A stretch of 64,000 nt of DNA from Lyophyllum atratum (Eukaryota; Basidiomycota; Agaricomycetes; Agaricales; Lyophyllaceae). The translations under genes were made by a program, and so were the position numbers. Below the pieces are notes generated by a model. It saw only the letters and a program-made list of their open reading frames with translations. It made no database searches and was not told the DNA's origin. Of this stretch, positions 1 through 10,791 are shown piece after piece. The first letter of the stretch is position 1; each line of letters starts with the position of its first letter. The stretch covers positions 1,488,001-1,552,000 of the forward strand of contig JACGCN010000006.1 of the NCBI GenBank assembly GCA_014905825.1, given 5' to 3'.

Positions 1-10
1 AGTGGGGTAT

Positions 11-1660
11 TCAACGTCTTCGACCAGTTGCCTCGTTTTGCTCCTTGTCACGTCGGGTATTCCGATCATACATCTCAAACTCCCGGATGCCTAGATCACG
101 GGCCGGTTCATGACCTATCCTCCATCCGAAACTCCCAAGCCCCCAACCAATCGCCCTCGTGTGGGTACTTTCATTTCTCTCCAACTCCCGAATTCTCTCT
201 ACACGCTCCACAGCCTGTTGCCGAGCTGCCACCAGATGGGCATGCCGTAAGGAGGCATACCATCGATGGAGAAAGGCAGGAAGAAGTCGTGGCAATGTGC
301 TAAGAGTACCAGCTGGACGAGGCCGACAACACCGAAGAGGGTGGTGGACCTGGAGCAATGGGAGAACCGGGGGGAGAATCCGAAGGGGTTGTGGGCGGCG
401 ACGAGGTGTCTAAGTCTCGGGAGTCCACAGGATGGTTGAGGCGTGGTGGTGGTCGTTCACGGTTGCCACTAGCTTTGGTAACGAAGGCACCTGCAACGCC
501 CATCCAGACCTTTCTTGCTCTTTGTTTGGTTTCTCGCCTCCTTTCCCTTGCCTCCTTTCTACGTGTCTCCCGTTTTGCCTCCCTTTGCATTTTTTCAACA
601 ATATCGTCACCACCAGACAAGCCACTACCGCTTCCTGCGCCCACCCACCACCACCACCCCAAGAAGCTCTGCCAGAGGATAACGGCCCACATTAAGCTCG
701 GTAGCCAAACATACTCTTCTTCTCTTCGGACATAGAGGAAGTTGAGCACCGTGCTAACAACCGCGAGAGTGAGAGCAGCAGCACCAAATGCGGCAGTACC
801 GCCATCTGTTCTCCAAGCCTGTTTTCGATTCACGAGTAAGCCCCATATAAAGAGAGCAGCTGTGAAAAGGAGGGAGAGTGTTGCGTTGCAGACATTCCGG
901 ACGGCGGATGCCACGATATTGACGCTAGTGCTACCATGTATTGGAAGGAGTTGCATAACCGCAGCAACTATCGCCAGAGGCCCTGGGAGATCATTGAGCT
1001 TTAGGAGTAACGAAAACAAGATGAACTAACCTAACAGTGCGAAAATAAGCCGGCCTTCGAGGCGGGACGGGTATAAGAGGGTTAGAAATTGAATATGGGT
1101 TATCTAAGAGGGATTGAGGAAGATATTCAAGATCGAAGAGTGTAGTCGACGCACCTGAATTAGACCAGATGTCGATGCATTCATGACCAGCCACGTCGCT
1201 CGCTCAGCGACACTCCATTCGTCTGAATCCATTTCTTGGTCCAGGGAGGTACACTGACAGCAATGTAGCTAAGCATGTAAGGCCAACTCTCGCTTTCTGC
1301 AAAGGTGGCCGAGAGGACAACCTGGAGGGTTGCTATGAGGGATATGAGGAGGCTGGTGACCCCAGATAATTGCAGGACATAGTTGACGGGTGCGAGAGGC
1401 CAGTGGTATTGTGCGGTGAATATGAGATGGATGAAGAGGACTGCGACGAGAGTGAGGACGACGCCTGTCAGGAGGATCTGAACGGCAGGGAGCGTGCAAA
1501 AGCTGGGCGGTACGCGATATATGGGTCGATATTGAATCTAAAACATAGTTGTAGAGCAGATTGCAGATTGGGGCGATAAAAAGACCTACTCTGGAGATTC
1601 CGCAGCATAGGCAGGGGAGAAGCAGAGGGCGGAGATGAGGATGTGGAGGAGGACGTCCAT
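11..1660 (-). CDS. multi-pass membrane protein, basidiomycete ppg4-like family
   Basis: The start ATG lies at 1658-1660 and opens a hydrophobic first exon (MDVLLHILISALCFSPAYAA). Later exons give several hydrophobic spans, including one around LLTGVVLTLVAVLFIHLIF and a second block starting GPLAIVAAVMQLLPI. Between them is the soluble stretch ITHIQFLTLLYPSRLEGR. After the last membrane span comes a basic, Arg/Lys-rich cytoplasmic tail and a Pro/Ser-rich tail. A final exon after an intron near 240-300 ends at a TGA at 11-13. I recognise this pattern from agaricomycete proteins often labelled 'proteophosphoglycan ppg4'; that name is historical and says nothing about function. Several introns are inferred. 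It is divergent from the SUR7-like gene, with 135 bp between the start codons. Confidence 0.62.
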
Positions 1661-1795
1661 GGCGGCATGGAGGAATCCACAACTGGGCCTGCAAATAACA
1701 CAAAACCAAACAACCCGATTTGGACAGCCTTGGCGACATACTATCCTGGCCCGCTCGTACCGTGCTCCCAGCTGGGGCAGTACTGGGGCAGTCGC

Positions 1796-2618
1796 ATGAA
1801 GGCTTCGCACCGTCCCCTCGCTCGACACAGATTCGTCTCCGCTGTGTCCTGCATTCTCCTCATCGGCGCCTTCGTCCTGCTGCTCCTCGTCGCCATTTCC
1901 CTGCCCATCCTCAAGCCTGTATATCTTCTCAGCGTCAAGTCTACTGTCACAGGCGAAGTTCCATCGAGCGTCGCAACGGAGCTGAGATTTGGCGTATGGG
2001 GCCTATGCGCGTCCAGGTTAGTTGATCATACCGGGCTCATCCCTCTATTACGTCTCATCAGCCCCATTAGTGTGCTCAACCAGCCCACCTGGTTTACGAA
2101 CAATGGCATTTGCTACGGTCCCATGCTAGGCTATGATATTCCCTCGGACCTAACCAACGTTGCCGGCAGTTTCGCCATCTCATCGTTGATGTCAGTTGAG
2201 AAGAGTCTTCTGGTGATTCTCGTCCTGCACCCCATCGCAGCAGGATTCTCCTTCATTGGCTTCGTTTTCGCATTCTTTCTCGGGCCTCACGGCATCGCAA
2301 TCTTCACTCTAATCGTCACGATAATAGCTGGTATCGTGGGCAGCATAGTGCTCGCGATTGACCTGGCACTCGTGATAATCGTCAGGAAGAAGATTATCGA
2401 CCAACTGCCATATCATTTCGAAGTGCTGTTTGGGCCGGGAACGTGGATGGTTTTGGCTGCTGTTGCTATGACATGGCTCGCAGTTGTATTTCTTTCAGCT
2501 AGGGCATGCTACTGTTGCGGGGTGAGGAGGTAAGTCTACCATAACGTCAATCTGTTCACAATCTGATACATTACACTGATGTAGACATCACGACCACCAT
2601 CATCACGACAGCTACTAG
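1796..2618 (+). CDS. SUR7/PalI family plasma-membrane protein
   Basis: Three exons (1796-2016, 2071-2529, 2585-2618) give 237 residues. The protein has the four-span layout of the SUR7/PalI family: an N-terminal span (about residues 18-40), an extracellular loop with the GVWGLC signature and a second Cys in NNGICYG, then three spans (roughly 125-150, 155-180 and 205-230). SUR7/PalI proteins organise eisosome domains of the plasma membrane or act in ambient pH sensing; which role applies here cannot be read from sequence. The first intron is 54 bp and open in frame, so it could be mistaken for coding sequence. The last exon encodes only a His/Asp-rich tail (HHDHHHHDSY). Confidence 0.82.
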
Positions 2619-3001
2619 CCTCGCAATTCCGTACATATACCCCGTTCCGGAGCGGAGATTACTTATGTTGTATCTTGGAGGATTTAGGAAGCGCGTCTCG
2701 TTGGAATTATACCCGTGTACTTTAGTCATCCAAGCTTTACCAGAGAGCTCTTATTTCATCTGACATTTTAGGTCTTCTGAGCTCTCTGAGAATCGAACAG
2801 GCTCTTACATCATCATACCTCAAGCGTGAAAGATATAAAGGAGATACGAGAACGTTACGATGCGAATCCAAGATACTCGAGGAGCAGGTGACCTAATTAG
2901 GATCGCGCGGTATTTGTATAGTATTTGGTCGTACGTACGGCTCCGAAGACCTGCAACCAAATCTAACCTTTCCCTTCTTACTCTTTGACACGATGGACTC
3001 G
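2619..3001. other. intergenic: 3' flank of SUR7-like gene and Hub1 promoter
   Basis: No coding region, repeat or structural RNA is recognisable. A second ATG at 2993 is in frame with Hub1 (MDSMIEV) and could extend that protein by three residues. Confidence 0.6.
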
Positions 3002-3387
3002 ATGATTGAGGTATGTTGGCTGAAGCTCCCAGATGTAGGGGGATGCTCAATGTTCAAACAGGTTATCGCGAACGATCGGCTTGGTAGCAAAGGTCAGCTC
3101 AAACACGTCCTTTTCCTTGTGCTGGATTCTGAAACTGCAGATGATATCTAGTCAAGGTCAAATGTAGCCCTAAGGACACTGTAGGAGACCTTAAGAAGCT
3201 CATCGCTGCCCAGACGGGCACCGAGTCAAGGAAGATTGTCCTGAAGAAATGGTACGTAAACCACATCTGACTGTGAATGATTCGCTGAACTTGGCCGCTC
3301 TGAAGGTATAAGGAATTCAAAGATCATATCACGCTTGACGATTATGAGATCCATGATGGGATGAGTCTAGAGATGTACTATCGCTGA
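3002..3387 (+). CDS. hub1: ubiquitin-like modifier Hub1/UBL5
   Basis: Four small exons (3002-3010, 3062-3092, 3152-3251, 3306-3387) splice to exactly 73 residues, the usual length of Hub1/UBL5. The sequence is nearly invariant with animal UBL5: it starts MIEV, contains [13 protein letters not shown] and KIVLKKW, and ends [15 protein letters not shown]. The double Tyr near the end replaces the Gly-Gly of true ubiquitins, so it is not expected to be conjugated. Hub1 binds spliceosomal proteins such as Snu66 and modulates splice-site use. Three introns in a 222-nt reading frame is typical for basidiomycetes. The upstream in-frame ATG at 2993 is an alternative start. Confidence 0.97.
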
Positions 3388-3792
3388 GCGCGGGAGGAGT
3401 TATGTTGGTATGTCTCGCGAATGGAGGTACCCTTGCCAGTTAACGCCACAAATGTACGTTGAAGATTGAACGTATTTTTATATGAAAGGGTTCAAATCTG
3501 TCAAACTTCTGACCTATGATACATGGCGCAGACTTCGCTTGCAAAAAATTACAAGCTTGCCACTCGATGACCATAATCTTTCAGATCCAGCTTGCATCAT
3601 TATGTATCACAGGTCATGTACGTTTTTCATCTTGTCGCCGCCGCTCAAGATCGTTCCCAATATCATAGGAAAGAGACGAGAAGGGTCCCTGCCATTATTG
3701 AGACGGTCGAGACGTAGGTCGACGGGATATGCGATGTAATGGCCGCGTTGGAGTGATTCTCCGTCGTGTTGAACCTTGGGTCGCCGGAGAGC
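3388..3792. other. intergenic between convergent genes
   Basis: A short open frame at 3482-3739 has no recognisable domain and looks like chance. Nothing else is seen. Confidence 0.55.
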
Positions 3793-4061
3793 TTAAAAGG
3801 GAATCAGAAAGCAGTCCTGAGCAAGGTAAGGTGATATCCTTACTACTGCTACTCCAGCGAGATTGTTCTTGGCTGCGATAATAGGTTGCAGACTCGGTTC
3901 GATTGGTGCTGGCTCTGGTATTGGTTGCGGGGCAGGTGCCGGTGATGCTGTGACTGGGAGAATATGTTTAAGAAAGGGCTTCAGACACACGTGCTTGGTG
4001 ACATACCAGTAAGCACTGCGGAGAGAACAAGGAGGGTGGAAGTGAATGGGGAGAAGAGCAT
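3793..4061 (-). CDS. small secreted Pro/Ala-rich protein (predicted)
   Basis: Two exons (4061-4007 and 3953-3793), separated by a 53-bp intron with clean GT..AG ends, give 71 residues. The first exon plus the splice encodes a textbook signal peptide, MLFSPFTSTLLVLSAVLTVTA, with a likely cleavage before SPAPAP. A Pro/Ala/Glu-rich stretch follows (PAPAPQPIPEPAPIEP), then a short tail with a single Cys near the end. No family is recognised. A further intron near 3830-3860 is possible and would change the last 15 or so residues. The intact frame across a consensus intron and the quality of the signal peptide are the only evidence. Confidence 0.42.
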
Positions 4062-4519
4062 TGGATAAGTTAAGTTGAAGATGAAAAGCTGAGTGGATCG
4101 TGAAGTGAAAAGATGAGCGCAGCCCAAAAGTCGTGTTCGGAGTGGTTATGAGAGCCCATCCTTTTAAAATGCATCCACTACAAAGCTAAGCGCCAAAGTT
4201 GGCAGTAGGATCCTTGTATTTTTGATTTGCTTGTAATCAAGGTTTTGTTCCTAATAGGGCAATTTGCTTGAAGTCGTAGGGTCCATCCATCCCTTTGGAA
4301 TACAAGGTGGTTATTGAAAGAAGTTGCCTGAGCGGCATTGACATGCTGGAAAGTCCGAGGTCCTACTCGGGAAGAATCAAAGGCGAGTCCAAGGTCAACA
4401 TCAAGGCCAGGAATGGATCGCATGGCGGCGTTGATAAAATGTATTACGTAATAAGCGCATAATCGTGGTCGACGTCGTCGTTCACCAAGACCTCGATTCC
4501 GCCGTCGTAATCGTGCACG
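4062..4519. other. intergenic between divergent genes
   Basis: This is shared upstream DNA of the small secreted protein (minus) and TRAPPC11 (plus). A minus-strand open frame over 4178-4609 overlaps the TRAPPC11 start and has no recognisable features. Confidence 0.5.
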
Positions 4520-7500
4520 ATGAATTCGTATCCTCCAGAGCTGCTGGCGCAACTCGCGCCGGTAATGTTCGTCGCGGGCCTCGACGCCACCCCGGGATCG
4601 TCCTCTCAACCCTCAACACCCACTTCCACTAAAGCAAACGATTTCGGACTACTTGCAACCCGGTTGCGCGAAGCGCTTCAAGCACAGCGTAAAGTTGCCA
4701 TCTGGCAACCGGAGAAAGCAAAGACGTTCCAGGTAATACTTGTCGACATGGAAGCTCGATTTCCGCCCCGAAAACTTGTACCTCCAGAAGACCCGCAATA
4801 CTCTGCAGCGCATTCACCTTTATCGCCTTTGACTCCCACATCACCTCTGCATCCGGATGGCTTAATGGCGCCGATTTGGATTCGGAAACATACGTCTCTT
4901 GTACCATCGGTATTTGTTCTGTTCTTGCGTATCTTTGAGTATCCTCCATCCAACAACACACTTTCGCCCTTGGATGCGGCGGACAGCAATCGTGAGCGCG
5001 AGAAGGAGCAGGAGGAGCGGAAGAGGGACGCTGAACTTGCAGCAGAGGTGGCTCTGCGGAAGAAGAGCACCAATGAACGCGGTATAAAGCTCACAGTGGT
5101 ACTCATGGCCACCCGGAGGATGTTAGGTGCGCGAATAGCGCTGAATGCCAACTTACATACACTACCAACTCACTACGCCCGTAGACGATCCAACACTCGA
5201 TACACGGCTGACCTTCATTCGACGGCAAAGTGGCCTTGATTCACGAGCAGCTCTGTTCGTTCTCAGTCCTGTGAGTCCAAGCGAGCTAGGTGAATTCGTG
5301 AAGAGGTGAGAGCAGTCTTGATATCATGATTCAGAGATTCAAATAGTGCCCAGCCTCCAACAAGCCCTCTACGAACCCGCTTTGGAGTACTACACCGCCC
5401 ATTCTAAACGCGTTCGGCGCAAGCGCAACCGCCATTCACAAGCCACGTCGTACCCAAACCCAGTACCAGGTACATCAAACGTTGCACGTCCGCTACGACC
5501 AGAAGGCTGGACTGTGAGATATGAATATAAAATGGCATGTTTTGCTGAGTTTCGGGGAGAAGATGAGGTAGCTTTGAAGTCAGTTTGAAACACTTTTGGC
5601 CGGGTTTCATTAACCGAGAGAATTGAATACCAGACACTACCAAGATGCACATAGCATGCTTGTTCTCATGTTTGGCTCAACCGCGATATTACCACCACGA
5701 ACGAAGAGATGGGCAGAGGCCAAGGTTCTTGCAGATTGTATCAATATCAAAGTTAGTCCATTTATGATAACGGCTTCACATCAAAGTCCAACGCGCTTCT
5801 TCTTTAGATATCTAAGCTTTATCTATACAATAACGAACACGCCCTTGCACTTTCTCATCACAACACTCATGTGCGCACATTCAGCGACTTTTCGCGCGGA
5901 TGGGGTATTGGAGAAGAGACATATGAATACTGGAGTTGGATTGCCCGGCAGTAAGTGCCATACCGTCTGACTGGCAACTAACATCTAAATTTCATGAAAG
6001 GCACCGCGTTCTCGCGGAACTTCTCGAGCAGGGTACACGGTCAACGTTGTCAATCCCTTCCCACAAGCCTGCGCCCCCCATGTCTTCCAATGCTAGCCTC
6101 GCAGCATCGCAGATCCACAATGTCGATGCGAAGGGGTTCGCCGCAAGCACGCTCGAAGTGGAGTCAATGCGGTCACTGGGAATCAATCCAAGCCATGCAT
6201 TGCAGCACCCAGGATTCTATTACGCCATGGCAGCCAAATGCACAGAAATGAGGCGAGAAAGATTTTTGTCTGCTCTTGAGCTTGAGGTGAGCCCCGTTCT
6301 CCTAATGAATCGGTTAGGATCCTGATTGTCCGGCTTTAGAACTCCCAAAAAACCACGATATCGTCGCCTGGTTTTGCAAATGAAAAGAAAGTTGATCATT
6401 TGACTATCGTCTTAGAGGCAAGTCAGTTTTTTATTTTACCTCGCCATCTGGTAACATGGTGTCTTCAGCTTTATACAAAGGCGTACGAGTTGTTCAAGAA
6501 ATATACTGTCATTAATCCCCAAAACCCTACTCAGGGCCGTCTTACACTGTGGATTGCATACCGAATTGCACACACTTACTATGAATCCGGCAAATATGAT
6601 ATGGCAATACGGTTTGTCCAATCTATCAGCGGCTCCTGTTGCCTGGAACTTACGATGCCGAAGGTTCTTTGAACGCATAGCGAAGACATATCGTAGAGAG
6701 AAATGGGGCCCTTTGCTTCGACCGCTTCTGTCCACCTGGTATGCTTGTGCTCGGGAGCTTGGGGACACAGACCTCAGTGTGAAACTACTAGTTGAGATGC
6801 TGGGGCATGGTTACTTGATTTTCTGCTCCTTAAAAGCGTTGAAATTAACAGTCCTTCACAGATGTCAATGAAGAGGAGTCGACGTCCCTTGAGGAAGACC
6901 TGATGGCCATTTTGAGTGTAAGTTTGTTTTTCCTTCAAGGGCGCTTATGTTTTACAACGATCACTCAAGAGCACTACACCGACGTCTGAGGAAGTGTTAG
7001 TTGTCGATCTTTCGGAATCGCAGCCGATTTGTGAGCAAAAGAGCTCATCTGGTCTCAGTACTTCACTGACCATACTCCATCTGCCAGTTGATTCAAACGT
7101 CGTGTTCTGGGCTCCCGAAGTCAAGGTCGGAGATCCTGCGGCATTCCAACTATCTCTCATCGCGCCGAAAAGCGTCTCAATGTCTTCCCTCCCAATATCA
7201 GTCATTGACCATATATTTTTCTCATCGAGATTTGCCCCTTGTCGTGCGACACGAAGAGGCGGAGGTTCCCTCTTCATCCTTGTTTCAGTGGATAAACCTA
7301 GGACACATATCATCATCGTCACAAGCAGTAGAAGATGTTGTTGCCAACTTACGTTGGCAAGTGGGAGGTTGCTTCGTGTTTTCGGGAACAGTATCATCCG
7401 ATTTACCGATATCGCTCAAGGTGGTCTCAGAACCCTCACAATAATTTTCATAGGACTCATCTTGCCAGTAGGTCTCTAAACTCCTCCTAACAATGGAAGA

Positions 7501-9174
7501 AGGCACGTGGAAGATCGAAATACCCTTCGACCCCTGCAGCTTTCGCCATGGGTTATCGCCAGTATCCAGATGGCTGAGTTCCATCGATCCCCCACAGTAT
7601 GTGCCTCTTAAACGAGAAGCGGCCTCATCTGTCAAGTGGGTCAATGCTTTACTACCTAGTGTCGAAGTCTCATGCGCATGATAGTGTCAGATATCGATCC
7701 CACACTCTGGCTGTCTCCTTAACCCACGAGTCCCCAGCGTATTTGAATGAGGAATACCCAATAACCATTAACATCACCAATGCCGATAGCCGACTCCTTG
7801 ACGTGGTAGTAGACGTGCTGCTTCCACCGACAGAGATCGATGATGCTGGTGGGTATCTTGCTGCTTCATTCAGATTGACGAGGAAACGTTGATTCAGGCA
7901 ACGCCGCAGTTAACACAATCATCCTTGGCGATGATCGCTCATACAACTTCATAAAGGGAGTTCATTTTGGAACCCTCGGCTCCTGGAGTCAGTGCAGTCA
8001 AGACTCTTTATCTGGTGAACACGGGTGCACCAGGAGACAGAGTGGTCGACATCTCAATCCAGTCCCGTCCTATAAATGCAGTAAACGATGTTACAAATCC
8101 TGAGCTGCAGGACATGACCGAAACCTTGAGGACACTTGTTATCCCCACTATTGATCCACTCAAGGTTACGCAGACAATATCGTACACGCGTGGCCTGGCA
8201 GAGTGGCCGGGATTGGCAGACTTGAAGACCTTCGACGGTGATTTATGGAACAATAGCAGGACGAACGAAGCGTTGGTAACTACGAGAATAGAATGCGCAG
8301 GGCCGTCAGCCTTGCAGGTGGGAAGTGTGAAATTAGAAAGACACGTAGGTCTTTTTTCTGAAGGGTATGCGTTCTGTATCTCAACCATCTTTTCATTGAT
8401 TACCTTCAGGATCACAAGCGCGCCCAAATCAGTCGAATGTTCTGCTGACTTCGCTGAAGCCTCGGTTTCTGGTCAGTCGCTAGATGCTCCTTGATCCCGT
8501 TTCTTTGCTTACTGTCCATACTAGACTATTATCCAGGTGATGAGCTGGCTTATAATTGCCGCATTGCCATCGCATCCCCTGAGGACAAAGAAGAGGGGCC
8601 TGTAATACAGACGGGGAGCTACCACATCACATGGCAAAGGTCTGATTCTTTCCTGTATGTCGCAGACTTCGATCTGACGCTGAAGTTCTCCAGAATATGG
8701 ATGAACGGAGATCGTGGTTCACTGTCTACTACTATAATTCCTTTGCCTGCTCTAGAGCCTCCTGTCGAAGGCTTGCTCGCTCTGCTCTCGGCACCCCCGG
8801 TGGCGACTTTGCATGTACCTGTATCACTTGTCCTCACGGTTCGCAACTACCATCCATCCCGATCGGCAAATGTCGTTGTCCAACTCGAGCTCGATGCTTC
8901 TGATAGTTTCGTCGTTGCCGGACTGAGGAGTGGCAGAATACCGATCTTGATGCCCGGTGAAGAAGAAAAGCTCACCTGGAAGCTTATTCCGATCGAATGC
9001 GGACACATCAGGATACCTCGCATCACGGTCATGGATAAACGTCCGACCGTTAACACTGGTGTAGAGCCAAGTTCTGAAGCGGGGACAAAGGGCGAGCTGG
9101 TGGAGATTGTCGACGTAAGGCTCGACCGACGACCGGTCCGCACCATTGATGCGAGCCAAGGTAACCTGACCTAG
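4520..9174 (+). CDS. TRAPPC11: TRAPP complex subunit 11 (Foie gras/Gryzun protein)
   Basis: The gene has many exons. The N-terminal part has a Ser/Thr/Pro-rich insertion, then the beta/alpha region with KLTVVLMATRRML and the segment QALYEPALEYYTAHSKRVRRKRNRH. The Foie gras region follows: HPGFYYAMAAKCTEMRRERF, then the helical block around QGRLTLWIAYRIAHTYYESG. Next comes KYDMAIRFFERIAKTYRREKW, which reads through a spliced junction near 6614-6664. The C-terminal half is beta-rich (Gryzun-like), with repeated Ig-like stretches such as VPVSLVLTVRNYHPS, and ends at TAG 9172-9174. TRAPPC11 is a subunit of TRAPPIII, a Rab1/Ypt1 exchange-factor complex acting in ER-Golgi traffic and autophagy. Exon borders in the middle third are approximate. 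Confidence 0.9.
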
Positions 9175-9284
9175 AAGATGGTGGTATCGGGACGGTCCTA
9201 GTTTTGCCATAACAGTAGAGGTTGACCGCTTGTGTGTTCCGTCCATATCACATGGTCTACAGGACGATTATACATTACTCCCGG

Positions 9285-9340
9285 ACTTATAAAGCATTGG
9301 TCTCACGACAATACTTATAAAGCACCAGTCCTCACGATCA
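9285..9340 (+). promoter_or_regulatory. duplicated TATA element upstream of the glutathione transferase
   Basis: ACTTATAAAGCA occurs at 9285-9296 and again at 9313-9324, inside an imperfect 28-bp tandem duplication. The two TATAAA cores (9288-9293 and 9316-9321) lie about 68 and 40 bp before the start codon at 9356. Either could act as the TATA box. Confidence 0.5.
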
Positions 9341-9355
9341 CTCATCTCCACACTC

Positions 9356-10291
9356 ATGTCCATCCCAGACGCACAAATCTTCCCTCATGCAACGGGGCCA
9401 GCTGCGGCCACTGTTGCAAAACATCAGGACCCCCAGGACTTAGTATACTATGGTGGATGGGTGAGCCCGCCGGATACTAGTCACCTTCGTCTTGTTCACC
9501 TCTCTTAGTTCTGTCCATATGTTCAGCGCGGCTGGATCGCGTTGGAGGAAAAAGGAATAAACTACCAGTATAAGGAAGTCAATCCTTACAAGAAAGAAAA
9601 GCACTTCTTAGGTTGGCATCTCCGCCGTTGAGGAAGGACTCAAAGAAGACTGACAAAACTTCTAAGACATCAATCCTAAAGGCCTCGTGCCCGCCGTCGA
9701 GTACAAAGGAAAGGCAATCTACGAGTCTCTAATCATTTGCGAATTCCTTGAGGAGGCTTATCCGGATCACAAACCTCTCCTCCCTTCTGACCCTGTTGAC
9801 CGCGCTATCGCTCGGATTTGGATAGACCATATCTCGAAATCTGTCATTCCCCCCTTCGTACGTTTGTTGCAAGGGCAAGACAAAGCAACGCAAGATGGAG
9901 CTCGAGAGGAGTTCTATGTCGCCCTCAGGAAATTGGCAAACGGAGTTAAAGGGCCTTATTTCCTGGGAAAAGAATTTAGTCTGGTCGACATAGCTGTCGC
10001 GCCATGGATCGCTAGGGATTACGTCGTGCAGGAACATCGTGGATTCAAGAGAGAGGACGTGAACGACGCGTGGGTTAAATATGCTAGCGCTGTCGAGAAA
10101 CGGGAGAGTGTCGTCATCACGATGAGTGTAAGTTCTGGTTTACTTGTATCGAAGACCGTTGGCTAAAGGGCGCGGTGTTTGAACGCTAACAGGAAAGAAA
10201 GCACCTCGACGAGGTTTATGGTCGTTATCTGCGAAACGAGGCGCAAAGTGAAACTGCCAAGGCAATAAGGGCCGGAAGAGTGATCCCTTAA
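9356..10291 (+). CDS. omega-class-like glutathione S-transferase
   Basis: Four exons (9356-9460, 9509-9611, 9667-10127, 10193-10291) give 255 residues. The N-terminal thioredoxin fold contains WFCPYVQRGWIALEEKGINY; the CPY motif with a catalytic Cys is typical of omega-class GSTs. NPKGLVPAVEYKGKAIYESL holds the cis-Pro and the glutathione gamma-Glu binding Glu-Ser pair. The C-terminal all-helical domain includes GPYFLGKEFSLVDIAVAPW, the usual N-capping region. Omega GSTs act as thiol transferases or dehydroascorbate reductases and deglutathionylate proteins or xenobiotics. Basidiomycetes have many copies, so no orthologue can be named. Confidence 0.9.
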
Positions 10292-10401
10292 GAGGTTGCG
10301 TAGCGTGGACGGCTTGGTATCCTGGTGTAGTGCCTATCAAATTTTTAGTTCGCGTGAAAGATTGGGCCAAGACCTAGAGGGGAATTGGAATGCATTGGGC
10401 C

Positions 10402-10422
10402 ATGCATGATGCATGATGCATG
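10402..10422. repeat. three tandem copies of ATGCATG
   Basis: The 7-bp unit ATGCATG is repeated three times without error. Each unit includes the palindrome ATGCAT. It lies about 110 bp after the glutathione transferase stop and before the next ORFs. No function can be assigned. Confidence 0.8.
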
Positions 10423-10570
10423 ACGTTTCGGCGGGTTTCGCTAGTTTGAACCAGGAACAAGGAAATATCTGGTCCTCTATGTATGTCATAGTGAGCTCGA
10501 CAGCCTGGAATGCCAGGTACACACAGTATAGCCTAGAATATAGCAACATCCAAGGACTATAGAACGGTTG

Positions 10571-10753
10571 ATGCCCTCCATGTTCAGACCCTGGATATTG
10601 ATGCTCACCTTCTTCACCTCTGCTTTTGCTCAAACAAGCAAGTTGCCTGATGTGCCTCGAGCCAGGCATATTCGAAGCAACAGCACGTGTGGAGATAAAC
10701 GCACCGCTACTAAACGTTTGAGATGTCCTCCTCGATTTGCCTGCCTATCCTGA
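10571..10753 (+). CDS. possible small secreted protein
   Basis: A single-exon frame of 60 residues begins MPSMFRPWILMLTFFTSAFA, which resembles a signal peptide with cleavage before QTSKLP. The mature part is short, basic, and contains three Cys. No homologue family is recognised. It is only 38 bp upstream of the next ORF and could instead be a leader exon or a chance frame. Confidence 0.3.
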   Translation: MPSMFRPWILMLTFFTSAFAQTSKLPDVPRARHIRSNSTCGDKRTATKRLRCPPRFACLS

Positions 10754-10791
10754 ATAATCCCTTTGTGCGGTAGGTCATCTTCGATTTTTCA

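Noticed and set aside
2017..2070. Unspliced reading of SUR7-like gene through an in-frame 54-bp intron
   Set aside because: The stretch has GT..AG ends, and the insert would break the GVWGLC loop seen in the family.
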